A stretch of DNA of 64,000 nt from JAGWBG01 sp034421095 (GTDB taxonomy: Bacteria; Chloroflexota; Dehalococcoidia; Lucifugimonadales; JAGWBF01): NCBI GenBank assembly GCA_034421095.1, contig DAOUKR010000019.1, positions 86,776 through 150,775 on the forward strand, given 5' to 3'. Both the position numbers and the translations under genes were made by a program. Shown in pieces: positions 1 to 8,126 of this stretch (the stretch's first letter is position 1; each line of letters starts with the position of its first letter). Under the pieces are notes generated by a model. The model was not told the DNA's origin. It searched no databases and worked only from the letters and a program-made list of their open reading frames with translations.

Positions 1-2
1 GC

Positions 3-512
3 ATTGAGGAGATGGCGGGCAGAGGTGAGTTGGAGTGGATTCCCAGGGAGTATTCCCAGGGCGATTTGCAGGGAGTTTTTCTGGCCATCGCCGCAACCGA
101 CCAGCAGAAGGTCAACGAGGCCATAGCCTGTGAGGCTGAAACGGAAAAGGTTATCCTCAACGTGGTTGATAACACCCCCTTGTGTACCTTTATTGCCCCT
201 TCGGTCTTGAAGCGTGGCGAAGTCACAATGGCCATATCCACCGGCGGTGCCAGTCCGGCTCTTGCACGCAAGCTGAGGGAGTCCCTGGAACACAGCGAGG
301 CGCTTGGCTACGCCTCTCTTGCCGAAATCCTGTCTTCTGCGCGAAAAGAGGTCAAGCGCCGGGGCATGGAGGTCCATCCCGACCGTTGGCAGGAATGCAT
401 CACCACAGACCTGGTGGCCCTTGTGGAAGCCGGCAGGTCACAGGATGCTCTCGATAAGCTGATGTCCATGCTCATTGCGGGCGGTCAGGAAGGGGCAAAG
501 GTGTCGTCCTGA
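3..512 (+). CDS. Precorrin-2 dehydrogenase / sirohydrochlorin ferrochelatase, 5'-truncated by the window edge
   Basis: This is the C-terminal part of a CysG-N/Met8-type protein, which oxidises precorrin-2 with NAD to sirohydrochlorin and may insert iron to give sirohaem. The open frame runs off the left edge, so the first visible Met (base 12) is internal. Visible family features are the end of the Rossmann domain (VFLAIAATD), the NVVD...LCTFIAPS segment and the dimerisation motif ISTGGASPALARKLR. A full member is about 200 residues, so roughly the first 40 are missing. The stop overlaps the hemC start (TGATG), indicating translational coupling within a tetrapyrrole operon. The methyltransferase half found in fused CysG proteins is instead encoded two genes downstream, fused to HemD. 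Confidence 0.9.
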   Translation: MEEMAGRGELEWIPREYSQGDLQGVFLAIAATDQQKVNEAIACEAETEKVILNVVDNTPLCTFIAPSVLKRGEVTMAISTGGASPALARKLRESLEHSEALGYASLAEILSSARKEVKRRGMEVHPDRWQECITTDLVALVEAGRSQDALDKLMSMLIAGGQEGAKVSS

Positions 513-1438
513 TGGCCCTGCAGAGCGCAAATAGACGTGCCCTTGTGGGCACAAGGGGCAGCAGCCTTGCATTGCTTCAGACGGATGAAGTCCTGGACAA
601 GCTCCGGGCCGTCCACGCCGACGTTGACTTTCAGGTGCGCACTATTAGCACCGTCGGCGATGTCTCATCTGAGGCACCCCTGGCGAGTCTGGGACGGGGT
701 ATTTTCGTCAAGGAGATAGAAAGGGCCCTCCTGGACGGGAAGTTGGACATGGCCGTCCACAGCTTGAAGGACATGCCCACCTATCTCCCCGACGGCCTGA
801 CCATAGGTGCGGTGTGCAAGCGCCGTGACCCGAGGGATGTTCTGGTGGACCGATGGGATTGCCCCCTGGTCCGGCTTCCCCCCGGGGCCAGGATTGGCAC
901 CAGCAGTCCCCGTCGCGCGGCCCAGCTTATGGCTCTCCGCAGGGACGTTGAGGTGCTGCCCATAAGAGGCAACGTCGACACGCGGCTGCGAAAGGCAGCG
1001 GGAGACCAGTACGACGGTGTTGTTCTGGCCGCCGCCGGAATCATGCGTGTGGGTCTTGAAGGAGAAGTTACCGAGTACCTTTCTACCGATGACTTCGTAC
1101 CTGCCCCCGGCCAGGGCGCGCTGGCCGTAGAAGTGCGTGACGACGACGAGGACATGCTGGCCCTACTGTCCGCCGTCGAAGACCGGCAGACCAGGTGCGC
1201 GGTCACCGCGGAACGGGCCTTTCTGGAGGCTCTGGGTGGAGGATGCCAGGTTCCCGTTGGGGCCTATGCCTTGCTCGAAGGTGATAACATGGTGTTAACC
1301 ACCTTCCTGTCCTCTCCCGATGCCAGCAGCGTGTTCAAGACCAGGGTACAGGGCAGGGCCGGTGACCCTCATGGGTTGGCTAAGGACGCGCATCGCCAGC
1401 TTATCGAGAGCGGTGCGGGCGCCCTTCTCAGGACGTAG
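512..1438 (+). CDS. hemC: Porphobilinogen deaminase (hydroxymethylbilane synthase)
   Basis: This cytosolic enzyme joins four porphobilinogens into hydroxymethylbilane. The 308-residue length is normal for the family. Diagnostic motifs are GTRGSSLALLQT near residue 13, HSLKDMP with the catalytic Asp near 87, GTSSPRRAAQ near 129, and GGGCQVPVGAYA, whose Cys245 would carry the dipyrromethane cofactor. The start overlaps the stop of the upstream dehydrogenase. The cobA-hemD fusion follows after a gap of about 36 bases, so all four enzymes are probably transcribed together. Confidence 0.97.
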   Translation: MALQSANRRALVGTRGSSLALLQTDEVLDKLRAVHADVDFQVRTISTVGDVSSEAPLASLGRGIFVKEIERALLDGKLDMAVHSLKDMPTYLPDGLTIGAVCKRRDPRDVLVDRWDCPLVRLPPGARIGTSSPRRAAQLMALRRDVEVLPIRGNVDTRLRKAAGDQYDGVVLAAAGIMRVGLEGEVTEYLSTDDFVPAPGQGALAVEVRDDDEDMLALLSAVEDRQTRCAVTAERAFLEALGGGCQVPVGAYALLEGDNMVLTTFLSSPDASSVFKTRVQGRAGDPHGLAKDAHRQLIESGAGALLRT

Positions 1439-1474
1439 CTGAACTGATGACTCACTAGTTGGTGTGTAAGCAAA

Positions 1475-2998
1475 TTGCCGGGTATAGTTTACCTGATAGG
1501 TGCAGGGCCGGGAGACCCCGGCCTGATAACGGTGAAAGGACTCAGCCGTCTTCAGAAGGCTGAAGTAGTCGTATACGACCGTCTCGTGGACCGGCGCATA
1601 CTGGGCAGGGCTGGAATGGGGGCTGAGTTGGTCTACGTGGGCAAAGGCCCCGGCCAACGGGCTATGGAGCAAGAGGAGCTAAACCGTTACATCGTGGAGA
1701 GGGCCCTGGAGGGCAAGGTGGTCGCCAGACTCAAGGGCGGTGACCCTTTCGTATTTGGACGCGGGGGCGAAGAAGCTCAAGCTCTTGCCCTGGCGGGGGT
1801 CGCCTTTGAAGTGGTGCCGGGTGTGACCTCGGCCGTCGCCGCCCCTGCCTATGCCGGCATACCCCTGACTCACAGGAACATGGCCTCCTCTTTCACTGTG
1901 GTCAGTGGAAGTGAAGACCCCGACAAGGACGAGCCGTCCGTTCAATGGGGTGCTCTGGCTCGAAGCGGCGGCACGCTGGTGGTCCTGATGGGATGGAGCG
2001 CTCTGGAGAACATAACCGGTACGCTCATCAAAGAGGGCATGGAACCATCCACACCCGTTGCGTTGGTGCGCTGGGGCACGGAGCCTTACCAACGTACCGT
2101 GACTGGCACGCTGCAGGACATAGCCCGACGGGGCGTGGATGCCGGGCTATGTCCCCCGGTAGTGGCGGTCATTGGACCGGTGGTGGACCTTCGGGAAGAG
2201 GTACGCTGGTTTGACAAGAAGCCCCTTTTCGGCAAGCGAGTCCTGGTCACTCGCTCTCGTATCCAGATGTCCGTACTGTCTGAGATGCTGGCCGAGGAGG
2301 GGGCCGAGCCTATCGAATTGCCAACCATCGAGTTTTCGGACGTGGACGACTATGCCCATCTGGACAGCGCTATTACTCTTATGCACTCCTATAGCTGGGT
2401 TATCTTCACCAGCGCCAACGGCGTGGAGGCGTTCTTCGGCAGAATGAAAGCTCTGAAACGCGACTCCAGGACCTTCGGAGGCGTGAAGGTCGCCGCCATA
2501 GGCCCGGCCACGGCAGAGGCCCTGGCACGGTGCGGTATAGTGGCCGACCTAGTGCCCGAGAAATACGTCTCAGAGGCGATTGTTCAGCGTATGGAACCCC
2601 TGGGCTTGAAGGGTGCTCGTGTTCTTCTGCCCCGGGCCGACATAGGCCGTCAGGATCTTGCCGACGGCCTGGCTCGTTTGGGGGCACAGGTCGAGCAGGT
2701 ATGCGTCTATCGCACCGTCGTGCCCCAGGACTCACGGGAGAAGGCACTGAGTCTGCTCGGAGAGGGCAACATAGATATGGTCACCTTTACAAGCTCATCT
2801 ACGGTCCGCAACCTGCTGGACATTCTGGACGGAAACGGGCTTTTACTTCAGGGGGCCAAGGTAGCCTGCATCGGCCCCATAACGGCAAGGACCGCCCGGG
2901 AATTGGGTCTTCAAGTGGATATTGTAGCTCAGGAGTACACCATCCCTGGGCTGGTGCGCGCCATGAGGGAACACTCTATGCCCAAGGAGGTAGGTTAG
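1475..2998 (+). CDS. Fused uroporphyrinogen-III C-methyltransferase (CobA) / uroporphyrinogen-III synthase (HemD)
   Basis: This is a 507-residue bifunctional protein. Residues 1-245 form the SAM-dependent methyltransferase that makes precorrin-2: VYLIGAGPGDPGLITVKG at the N terminus, then YDRLV, the SAM-site LKGGDPFVFGRGGEE, and GVTSAVAAPAYAGIPLTHR. Residues 255-500 are the uroporphyrinogen-III synthase, with the low-conservation features VLVTRSR, IFTSANGVEAF and FTSSSTVRN. The start codon is TTG at 1475, which places the family N terminus exactly. The fusion is known from Firmicutes, Chloroflexota and others. The stop is two bases before the hemB ATG. One polypeptide thus closes the ring and diverts part of the product to sirohaem or B12. 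Confidence 0.96.
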   Translation: MPGIVYLIGAGPGDPGLITVKGLSRLQKAEVVVYDRLVDRRILGRAGMGAELVYVGKGPGQRAMEQEELNRYIVERALEGKVVARLKGGDPFVFGRGGEEAQALALAGVAFEVVPGVTSAVAAPAYAGIPLTHRNMASSFTVVSGSEDPDKDEPSVQWGALARSGGTLVVLMGWSALENITGTLIKEGMEPSTPVALVRWGTEPYQRTVTGTLQDIARRGVDAGLCPPVVAVIGPVVDLREEVRWFDKKPLFGKRVLVTRSRIQMSVLSEMLAEEGAEPIELPTIEFSDVDDYAHLDSAITLMHSYSWVIFTSANGVEAFFGRMKALKRDSRTFGGVKVAAIGPATAEALARCGIVADLVPEKYVSEAIVQRMEPLGLKGARVLLPRADIGRQDLADGLARLGAQVEQVCVYRTVVPQDSREKALSLLGEGNIDMVTFTSSSTVRNLLDILDGNGLLLQGAKVACIGPITARTARELGLQVDIVAQEYTIPGLVRAMREHSMPKEVG

Positions 2999-2999
2999 A

Positions 3000-3989
3000 A
3001 TGGCGATCTTTCCCCAAGTTCGTCTACGGAGATTGAGGGAGCTTGAGTCTCTGCGAGTCCTGTCCCAGGAGACTCGCCTTTCCACCAGTGATTTCATCTA
3101 TCCGATTTTCGTCACTCACGGACGAGATATTCGAGTAGAGATTGAGCCTATGCCGGGCTGCTACCATCTCTCGCTGGACCACCTCCTGGCGGAGGTTACG
3201 GAAGTGGCCGAGCTGGGCATCCCGGCCGTCCTCCTCTTCGGTATACCCCAGACCAAGGACCCCCTGGCCATGGAGGCCTACGACGAGCAGGGAATTATCC
3301 AGGAGGCCATAAGGGTCATCAAACAGGCGGTCCCACATCTTCTGGTGATCACCGACGTCTGCCTCTGCGAATATACGGACCACGGCCACTGTGGGGTTGT
3401 AAGAGATGACCGGGTTGACAACGACAAGACCCTCGAGCTCCTGTCCAGGACGGCCCTTTCCCACGTGCTGGCCGGCGCCGACGTGGTAGCGCCATCCGCG
3501 ATGATGGACGGACAGGTTGCCGCTATACGCACCGGCTTGAACGAGAGCGGGTACAAGGACGTGCCTATCATAGCATACGCCGCCAAATACGCCTCCGCCT
3601 TCTACGGCCCGTTCCGGGTTGCCGCCGAGTCCACCCCCCAATTCGGCGACCGGAGGAGCTACCAGATGGACCCCGGCAACTGGCGCATGGCTATGCGGGA
3701 GATTGAGACGGACATCGAGGAAGGCGCTGATATTGTCATGGTGAAACCCGCTCTGGCCTATCTGGACGTTATAGCCAGGGCCAAAGAGCGGTTCAACCAC
3801 CCCATCGCAGCCTACAACGTCAGCGGCGAGTTCTCCATGGTGAAAGCTGCCGCAGCCAACGACTGGCTGGATCAAGAGCGGGTGACCCTGGAGATACTCA
3901 CCGCTATAAAGCGCGCCGGCGCCGACATCATCATTAGCTACCACTCCAAAGAGGTGGCCAGGATACTGAACGAGACTGGCGGCCTCTAA
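3000..3989 (+). CDS. hemB: Delta-aminolevulinic acid dehydratase (porphobilinogen synthase), zinc-type
   Basis: This enzyme condenses two 5-aminolevulinates into porphobilinogen, the first committed step feeding HemC. It is 329 residues long, as usual. Catalytic lysines are visible in IAYAAKYASAFYGPF (Lys196) and VMVKPALAYLDV (Lys249, Schiff base). The metal site DVCLCEYTDHGHCG has three cysteines (121, 123, 131), marking the zinc-dependent subclass rather than the Mg/Asp-rich one. The ATG lies two bases after the cobA-hemD stop. The last part of the gene carries a long antisense open frame, judged a shadow. Confidence 0.97.
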   Translation: MAIFPQVRLRRLRELESLRVLSQETRLSTSDFIYPIFVTHGRDIRVEIEPMPGCYHLSLDHLLAEVTEVAELGIPAVLLFGIPQTKDPLAMEAYDEQGIIQEAIRVIKQAVPHLLVITDVCLCEYTDHGHCGVVRDDRVDNDKTLELLSRTALSHVLAGADVVAPSAMMDGQVAAIRTGLNESGYKDVPIIAYAAKYASAFYGPFRVAAESTPQFGDRRSYQMDPGNWRMAMREIETDIEEGADIVMVKPALAYLDVIARAKERFNHPIAAYNVSGEFSMVKAAAANDWLDQERVTLEILTAIKRAGADIIISYHSKEVARILNETGGL

Positions 3990-4104
3990 CGGAAAGGGTG
4001 AATGGGAGCGGCACCTGACCGAGGCTTGACCCTCTTGGGCCGGTAATATATCCTTCTGCGTGGACATTGTGTTGCTCACCCGCGCCATAAGGAGGTATGC
4101 AGAT

Positions 4105-4860
4105 ATGGGACGACTGGATGGCAAGGTGGCCCTCATCACCGGGGGCGCGAGAGGCCAGGGAGCCGTTGAGACTAAGATGTTCGTTAAAGAAGGGGCCAAG
4201 GTGGTCTTCGGTGATGTGCTTGACGACGAGGGAAGGAAGGTCGAGGCCGAGGTGCAGGAGACTGGAGGCGATGCTACCTACGTTCATCTGGACGTGACCA
4301 GCGATGATAGCTGGCTCCATGCCATAGAGCTTGCCGAGACCAGGTACGGCAAGCTGGACATCCTGGTAAACAATGCGGCCATCATCCGGGTCCTCTCCCT
4401 GGAGGAGACCACCGGAGAAGTCTGGGACCGAATCATGGAGGTGAACGCCAAAGGGGTGTTTCTGGGCACCAAGTACGCGATACCGGCCATGAGAAGGACT
4501 GGCGGAGGCTCCATAGTCAACATCTCCTCCGTGGAGGGCATAGTGGGCCGCAAGCACACCACCCCGGCCTATGGTTCCTCAAAAGGGGCAATTCGGGTCT
4601 TCAGCAAGGCGACGGCCGTCCAGTACGCCGCCGAGAACATAAGGTGCAACTCCGTCCATCCCGGACCTGTTGACACCCCCATGCTTCACAGCGTGCTGCC
4701 CGAGGCTGAATCTCGCGACCGGCTGTCCAGTGAAGTGCCCCTGGGCAGAATGGGCACCTCCGAAGAAATAGCCTACGGTGTTCTCTACTTTGCCTCCGAC
4801 GAGGCATCGTGGGTTACCGGCACCGAGCTTGTCATTGACGGCGGTATAACGGCCCAGTAG
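4105..4860 (+). CDS. Short-chain dehydrogenase/reductase (SDR), classical type
   Basis: This is a 251-residue NAD(P)-dependent oxidoreductase of unknown substrate. The glycine-rich TGGARGQG is at residues 12-19, NNAA starts at 89, ISS is near 140, and the catalytic Tyr/Lys pair is AYGSSK (Tyr156, Lys160). The C terminus FASDEASWVTGTELVIDGG is typical of the FabG/hydroxysteroid-dehydrogenase-like group. An upstream GTG at 4060 would add 15 residues, but the AAGGAGGT ribosome site at 4089-4096 is well placed for the ATG at 4105. It sits between hemB and the selenocysteine candidate; no specific partner can be inferred. Confidence 0.9.
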   Translation: MGRLDGKVALITGGARGQGAVETKMFVKEGAKVVFGDVLDDEGRKVEAEVQETGGDATYVHLDVTSDDSWLHAIELAETRYGKLDILVNNAAIIRVLSLEETTGEVWDRIMEVNAKGVFLGTKYAIPAMRRTGGGSIVNISSVEGIVGRKHTTPAYGSSKGAIRVFSKATAVQYAAENIRCNSVHPGPVDTPMLHSVLPEAESRDRLSSEVPLGRMGTSEEIAYGVLYFASDEASWVTGTELVIDGGITAQ

Positions 4861-4900
4861 AAGGACTACTATATCCAACGAGAACCGGAGGGAGGACGGT

Positions 4901-5662
4901 ATGAAGGTAGACTTGTATACGCTACCCGGGTGATTTAGCTGTCGGACGCTGGAAGCGTTCCTATCGTCCAATGGCGTTGACTACGAGCACCACGATTTGG
5001 CTACGGACGTGGATGCTCGCGAGTATCTTCAGAGCCGTGGAGTCAAGGCCGCCCCAGTTACCATCGTGGACGACGAGGTAATCATCGGCTACTACCCCAA
5101 GAAGCTGCTCCCCGCGCTGAAGCTGGATGTCAGAGTAGACTTGGGAAGCAATACGGAGTGGCTGGCGGGTAAATACGACAGAATCCTCGGTGCGACCATA
5201 CGGGCCACCGGCGAGCTATCCCGCTCCCACCTGGAGCAGGAGGTCCCCTGGCGTCCTCAGACCCTTGGGGAGCTTATCATCCACATACTGTCCTTTCCCG
5301 AGTTGGCGTGGCTCAGCCACGTGCACGGCAGCATGAGCACGGAGGATATGCGGGAGTCCAACGAGCGTCTCCAGGGCATTGTCGCCGATGCTGAGGCCAT
5401 CGCCCGGTACGGCGAGGACGTTAAGCGTAACGTTGTAGAGTTCCTCAGGAGCAACGATACAGTCTCCTTCGAGAGGGTCGTTCCGGCCCACTACGGGGGA
5501 GAGGTCACGGTGATTGAGTTGTTGAACATAATACTCAGACACAGCACACATCACCTGAACCAGGTCTACTGGTTCATGGGTGAACATCTGGGAGTCGCCC
5601 CCGGAAGTCCGGCCACCGAGCAGGACCTTGAGGGTATTCCCACTCCCGTGGAGCTAATATAG
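4901..5662 (+). CDS. Glutaredoxin-DinB fusion with in-frame UGA: probable selenoprotein
   Basis: Read through the TGA at 4931-4933, the frame gives a 253-residue protein. Residues 1-75 are a glutaredoxin fold: the N-terminal strand MKVDLYTLPG, then U11-F-S-C14 where glutaredoxins have CxxC, RTLEAFLSSNGVDYEHHDL, and the cis-Pro segment AAPVTIVDD (Pro52). Residues 88-250 resemble a DinB/YfiT four-helix bundle, with candidate metal-site histidines in LIIHILSF and ILRHSTHHLNQ. A strong GGAGGGAGG ribosome site precedes the ATG, so translation should begin upstream of the UGA. A SECIS-like hairpin follows it. Standard gene calling would start at TTG 4997 and lose the active site. The alternative is a TGC/TGT-to-TGA nonsense mutation or sequencing error. 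selA/selB/selC/selD are not in the window. Confidence 0.8.
4944..4960 (+). promoter_or_regulatory. Candidate bacterial SECIS hairpin
   Basis: The stem GGACGCU (4944-4950) pairs with AGCGUUC (4954-4960), with one G-U wobble, and closes a GGA loop at 4951-4953. The loop begins 18 bases after the UGA. Known bacterial SECIS elements have a small apical loop about 16-37 bases after the UGA with a G in the first two loop positions; this hairpin meets all three rules. It lies within the coding sequence, as expected for SelB-dependent decoding in bacteria. Confidence 0.65.
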
Positions 5663-5669
5663 GGTACTG

Positions 5670-5698
5670 TTGCGTACACAGGTATAAAGGGCTAAAAT
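5670..5698 (+). promoter_or_regulatory. sigma70-like promoter of sodN
   Basis: TTGCGT (5670-5675) and TAAAAT (5693-5698) are separated by 17 bases. They lie just after the stop of the glutaredoxin-DinB gene and about 40 bases before sodN, so sodN probably has its own promoter. Confidence 0.5.
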
Positions 5699-5740
5699 GT
5701 CACTTGCGCAAAGTTCAAGTCTTGGTAGGAGGATGCTTCA

Positions 5741-6214
5741 ATGCTGAATAGCTTGTTCAAGGTTGTAAACAGGGTCTTTCCGGCCAGCGTTGCACACGCA
5801 CACTGCGACATACCCTGTGGTATTTACGACCCCGTATCGGCCAAAATTGCCGCTCAGACAGTCCAGAAGATGGTCATGCGTATCCAGGCACTCGAGGAGG
5901 GGGACAGCCATGCGGCCTACGCCAATACCCTGGCCCGCTACATAACAGTGAAGGAGCAGCATGCCGACTTGTGCAAGAAGGAGCTGGATATCCTCTGGCA
6001 CGATTACTTCAATCCGACCCACCTGGAGAGGTACCCGGACATCCACACCAAATTCTGGCAAGCCAACAAGCTGGCTGCTCGCAACAAGCAGAACGTGGAC
6101 ATGGACGCAGCCAAGGAGTTGGTTGGGGCCGTGGATGAAATAGCCACCATATTCTGGGCCACCAAGAACGTGACCTACAAGGACGAAGTGGCAGACGTTC
6201 GCTTCGGCACGTAG
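5741..6214 (+). CDS. sodN: Nickel-dependent superoxide dismutase
   Basis: This enzyme dismutates superoxide using a nickel bound by the N-terminal hook of the processed protein. The 157-residue precursor has a 20-residue propeptide ending VAHA, followed by H21-C-D-I-P-C-G-I-Y-D-P. This matches the HCxxPCGxYDP nickel hook, in which His1, Cys2 and Cys6 of the mature protein bind Ni. The rest is the usual four-helix bundle (about 137 residues). An AGGAGG site lies 8-13 bases before the ATG. The maturation protease gene follows directly, the standard sodN-sodX arrangement. The protein is probably cytosolic, since the propeptide is removed by SodX rather than by the Sec system. Confidence 0.95.
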   Translation: MLNSLFKVVNRVFPASVAHAHCDIPCGIYDPVSAKIAAQTVQKMVMRIQALEEGDSHAAYANTLARYITVKEQHADLCKKELDILWHDYFNPTHLERYPDIHTKFWQANKLAARNKQNVDMDAAKELVGAVDEIATIFWATKNVTYKDEVADVRFGT

Positions 6215-6235
6215 GAGGACGCCCCTCCCGCGATG

Positions 6236-6384
6236 CTCCGAGGGTAGCAAGTTTCATGGTGCTGCCATGAAAAGACCCTTCGCCATTCCCGCCTGCCCGC
6301 CTCTGGCGCGTGAAAACGGGAATCCCAGCCCCGCACCATAGGCTCCCGCTCGCACCGGCGGGCGGGAGTGACGGTGGGGTGGTG
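6236..6384. repeat. Palindromic dispersed repeat between sodN and sodX
   Basis: The gap carries a cattcccgcc...ggcgggagtgacgg unit with internal inverted arms. A closely related unit lies near 47568-47613 in opposite orientation. It extends the sodX frame artificially upstream (ATG/TTG-type codons from 6310), which is why the start at 6385 is preferred. It may act as an mRNA processing or attenuation element between the two genes. Confidence 0.5.
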
Positions 6385-6990
6385 ATGCAGTATTTTTACC
6401 CCCTTGATATGGCCTTCAAGGCGCTCCTGAAATTCGGCCCAGCCTACAAGTTGGCCGAGTTCCTTACGGCAGTGCGCTTCGTGGTGCATGGCGACAGTAT
6501 GCAGCCCAATTTTGCCAGAGACCAGTACATACTGGTCAGCCGGTTGTCCTACATGGAGGATGGCCCGGCAAGGGGAGACGTGGTGGTGCTGCGTCACCCT
6601 CACCAGTGGCACAGGAATTACATAAAACGCGTCGTCGGACTGCCGGGAGAAGATATCCGTGTCGAAGGTGGGCGCGTCTTCTCCAACGGCCAGTTGCTTG
6701 ATGAGCCTTATCTTAAAGTCGAAGGCGATTCCTTGAATGCGCCCTCGGCGGATGACGAGGCCAGTGGGCAGTTGAACGCCTCCCCATCGGTTGGATTTCC
6801 AGGGGGGCCGGACGAACAGGTACACGAGTGCGTCCTCGGGGACGGCGAGTATTTCGTGATGGGCGATAACCGTGCCCATAGCGACGACAGCCGCTCATTT
6901 GGCCCTTTGGACAGGGAGTTAATAGTTGGCAAGGCCTGGATTCGCTACTGGCCGAGAGGCGACTGGGGTGTGATTCGTTGGTCTAGCTAA
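6385..6990 (+). CDS. sodX: Nickel-type superoxide dismutase maturation protease (S26 family)
   Basis: This Ser/Lys peptidase, related to signal peptidase I, cleaves the SodN propeptide to expose the nickel-binding His. It is 201 residues from the ATG at 6385. The catalytic Ser38 is in VHGDSMQPNF and the Lys81 general base in YIKRVVGLPGE. The C-terminal box is MGDNRAHSDDSRSFGP. No clear transmembrane segment precedes the Ser, as is usual for SodX-type proteins. An earlier in-frame ATG at 6310 lies in a dispersed repeat and is unlikely to be used. The stop overlaps the 3' end of the convergent cupin gene by four bases. Confidence 0.9.
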   Translation: MQYFYPLDMAFKALLKFGPAYKLAEFLTAVRFVVHGDSMQPNFARDQYILVSRLSYMEDGPARGDVVVLRHPHQWHRNYIKRVVGLPGEDIRVEGGRVFSNGQLLDEPYLKVEGDSLNAPSADDEASGQLNASPSVGFPGGPDEQVHECVLGDGEYFVMGDNRAHSDDSRSFGPLDRELIVGKAWIRYWPRGDWGVIRWSS

Positions 6991-7313
6991 TACTTGAACT
7001 CTTCCCGAACCGGGCTGAAGATGTCCAGCACCTTCGTCGTTGCGTTTCCCGCTTTCACCCAGTGCTCCACGCCACCGGGAATGATATAGACCTCGCCCGG
7101 TCCGAGCACTTTCAACTCTCCCCCCACGTCCATCTCCAGCTCGCCCTCGGTCACCATACCGCCTTGTTCATGGGGGTGGGTGTGCCTGGGGACCTCACAG
7201 CCCGTGTCTATTTCCACCAGCGACAGGAGCATATTGGCTCCCCAGAAGGTGCGCGTCCTGACTCCGGGTGCCAATTCCTTTTCCAGCCGTTCCTTCGGGT
7301 CATGGTAATACAT
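6987..7313 (-). CDS. Small cupin-domain protein
   Basis: This is a 108-residue single-domain cupin. The metal-site motif PRHTHPHEQGGMVTEGELE (cupin motif 1: two His, a Gln/Glu and a later Glu) and GEVYIIPGGVEHWV (motif 2, last His) are both present, so it should bind one divalent metal. The substrate is unknown. The start at 7313 is chosen because GGGGAGG lies just before it; the alternative ATG at 7331 lacks a ribosome site. It converges on sodX and is divergent from the PNPOx-fold gene. Confidence 0.85.
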   Translation of the reverse strand: MYYHDPKERLEKELAPGVRTRTFWGANMLLSLVEIDTGCEVPRHTHPHEQGGMVTEGELEMDVGGELKVLGPGEVYIIPGGVEHWVKAGNATTKVLDIFSPVREEFKY

Positions 7314-7394
7314 AGCCCCTCCCCATAGCATCGCTTCCTAATTCAGACCCATTGTACCACCGATTTCAAGGTTGGACTGCTGCGGTTGTGATAG

Positions 7395-7423
7395 TTGTAA
7401 TGGCCCGACGGCTGGGGTAGAAT
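7395..7423 (+). promoter_or_regulatory. sigma70-like promoter for the PNPOx-fold gene
   Basis: TTGTAA (7395-7400), a 17-base spacer and TAGAAT (7418-7423). The -10 box overlaps the upstream in-frame ATG at 7422, which supports the downstream start at 7491. Confidence 0.45.
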
Positions 7424-7490
7424 GTGTCCACCAGAACAGGGACATCGGCCCTGGGTTCCCACTATAGCCATATTCGACGTGGAGGCTCCT

Positions 7491-8084
7491 ATGGAAAGCT
7501 GTGAGACTAACTACGACAACAGGTTCACCAGCGCCTTTGGATTTCCCTCGGAGAGGGCAATGACAAAAGTGAAGGACTCGTTGACGGAGCCTATCAAAGA
7601 GTTCATCGCCGAGTCCCCGTTTCTCGTTATGGCGACAAGTGACCGCAGTGGAAACTGTGACGCCTCGCCCAAGGGTGGCAAGCCCGGTTTTGTCAGGGTT
7701 CTCGATGACCGCCGCCTGCTTGTACCGGACGTGGCGGGCAACAAACTCTTTCAATCCTACCAGAATATGGATGAAAATCCTCACGTTGGCATCGTCTTCT
7801 TCATCCCGGGCCTTAACGACGTGGTGCGTGTTAACGGGCGTGTGACGATGGTCACCAGGGAGGAGTTGGACCGCCACAGCGTCGAACACACTATGCAGAA
7901 CCCCGACGGTGACAGGGGTGTCCAGCAGGGTATCGTGGTCGAAATAGAAGAGTCCTATGGTCACTGCCCCCGCGCCCTCAGCTACTCCGATTTCTGGAGC
8001 CTGGATGAGATAGAGCGCAGGAAGGGTTCTGCCCACTCCGTGCGTATGCCTCCCGCCCCTAGCGTCCCTCAACCGACGGCGTAA
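7491..8084 (+). CDS. Pyridoxamine-5'-phosphate-oxidase-fold protein
   Basis: This 197-residue flavin (FMN or F420) binding split-barrel protein belongs to the MSMEG_1061-like 'PPOX class' group. Characteristic strings are SPFLVMATSDRSGNCDASPKG, RLLVPDVAGNKLFQSYQNM and HVGIVFFIPG, followed by NGRVTMV. Such proteins reduce or sense small molecules with flavin; the substrate cannot be read from sequence. GGAGG at 7481-7485 fixes the ATG at 7491. The C-terminal tail contains histidine/cysteine (GHCPRAL) as in the family. It appears monocistronic. Confidence 0.85.
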   Translation: MESCETNYDNRFTSAFGFPSERAMTKVKDSLTEPIKEFIAESPFLVMATSDRSGNCDASPKGGKPGFVRVLDDRRLLVPDVAGNKLFQSYQNMDENPHVGIVFFIPGLNDVVRVNGRVTMVTREELDRHSVEHTMQNPDGDRGVQQGIVVEIEESYGHCPRALSYSDFWSLDEIERRKGSAHSVRMPPAPSVPQPTA

Positions 8085-8089
8085 GTCCC

Positions 8090-8126
8090 ATGTCATTCTG
8101 AGGAGCGAAGCGACGAAGAATCTAAG
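8090..8126. repeat. Dispersed repeat, 'gtcattctgaggagcgaagc' type
   Basis: A short unit beginning gtcattctgagg and ending gaagaatctaag. Related copies start near 9698, 14912, 20764, 47945, 49039 and 57124. It is noncoding and lies between the PNPOx-fold gene and the amidase. Confidence 0.7.

Noticed and set aside
3024..4199. 391-codon open frame antisense to hemB
   Set aside because: It lies fully across hemB, whose catalytic residues are all present on the plus strand. The antisense product has no recognisable motif and follows from codon bias.
4901..4933. Simple pseudogene explanation for the in-frame TGA
   Set aside because: Not excluded, but less likely: the stop falls exactly on the active-site Cys codon, the rest of the frame is intact for 220 codons and a SECIS-like hairpin follows at the right distance.
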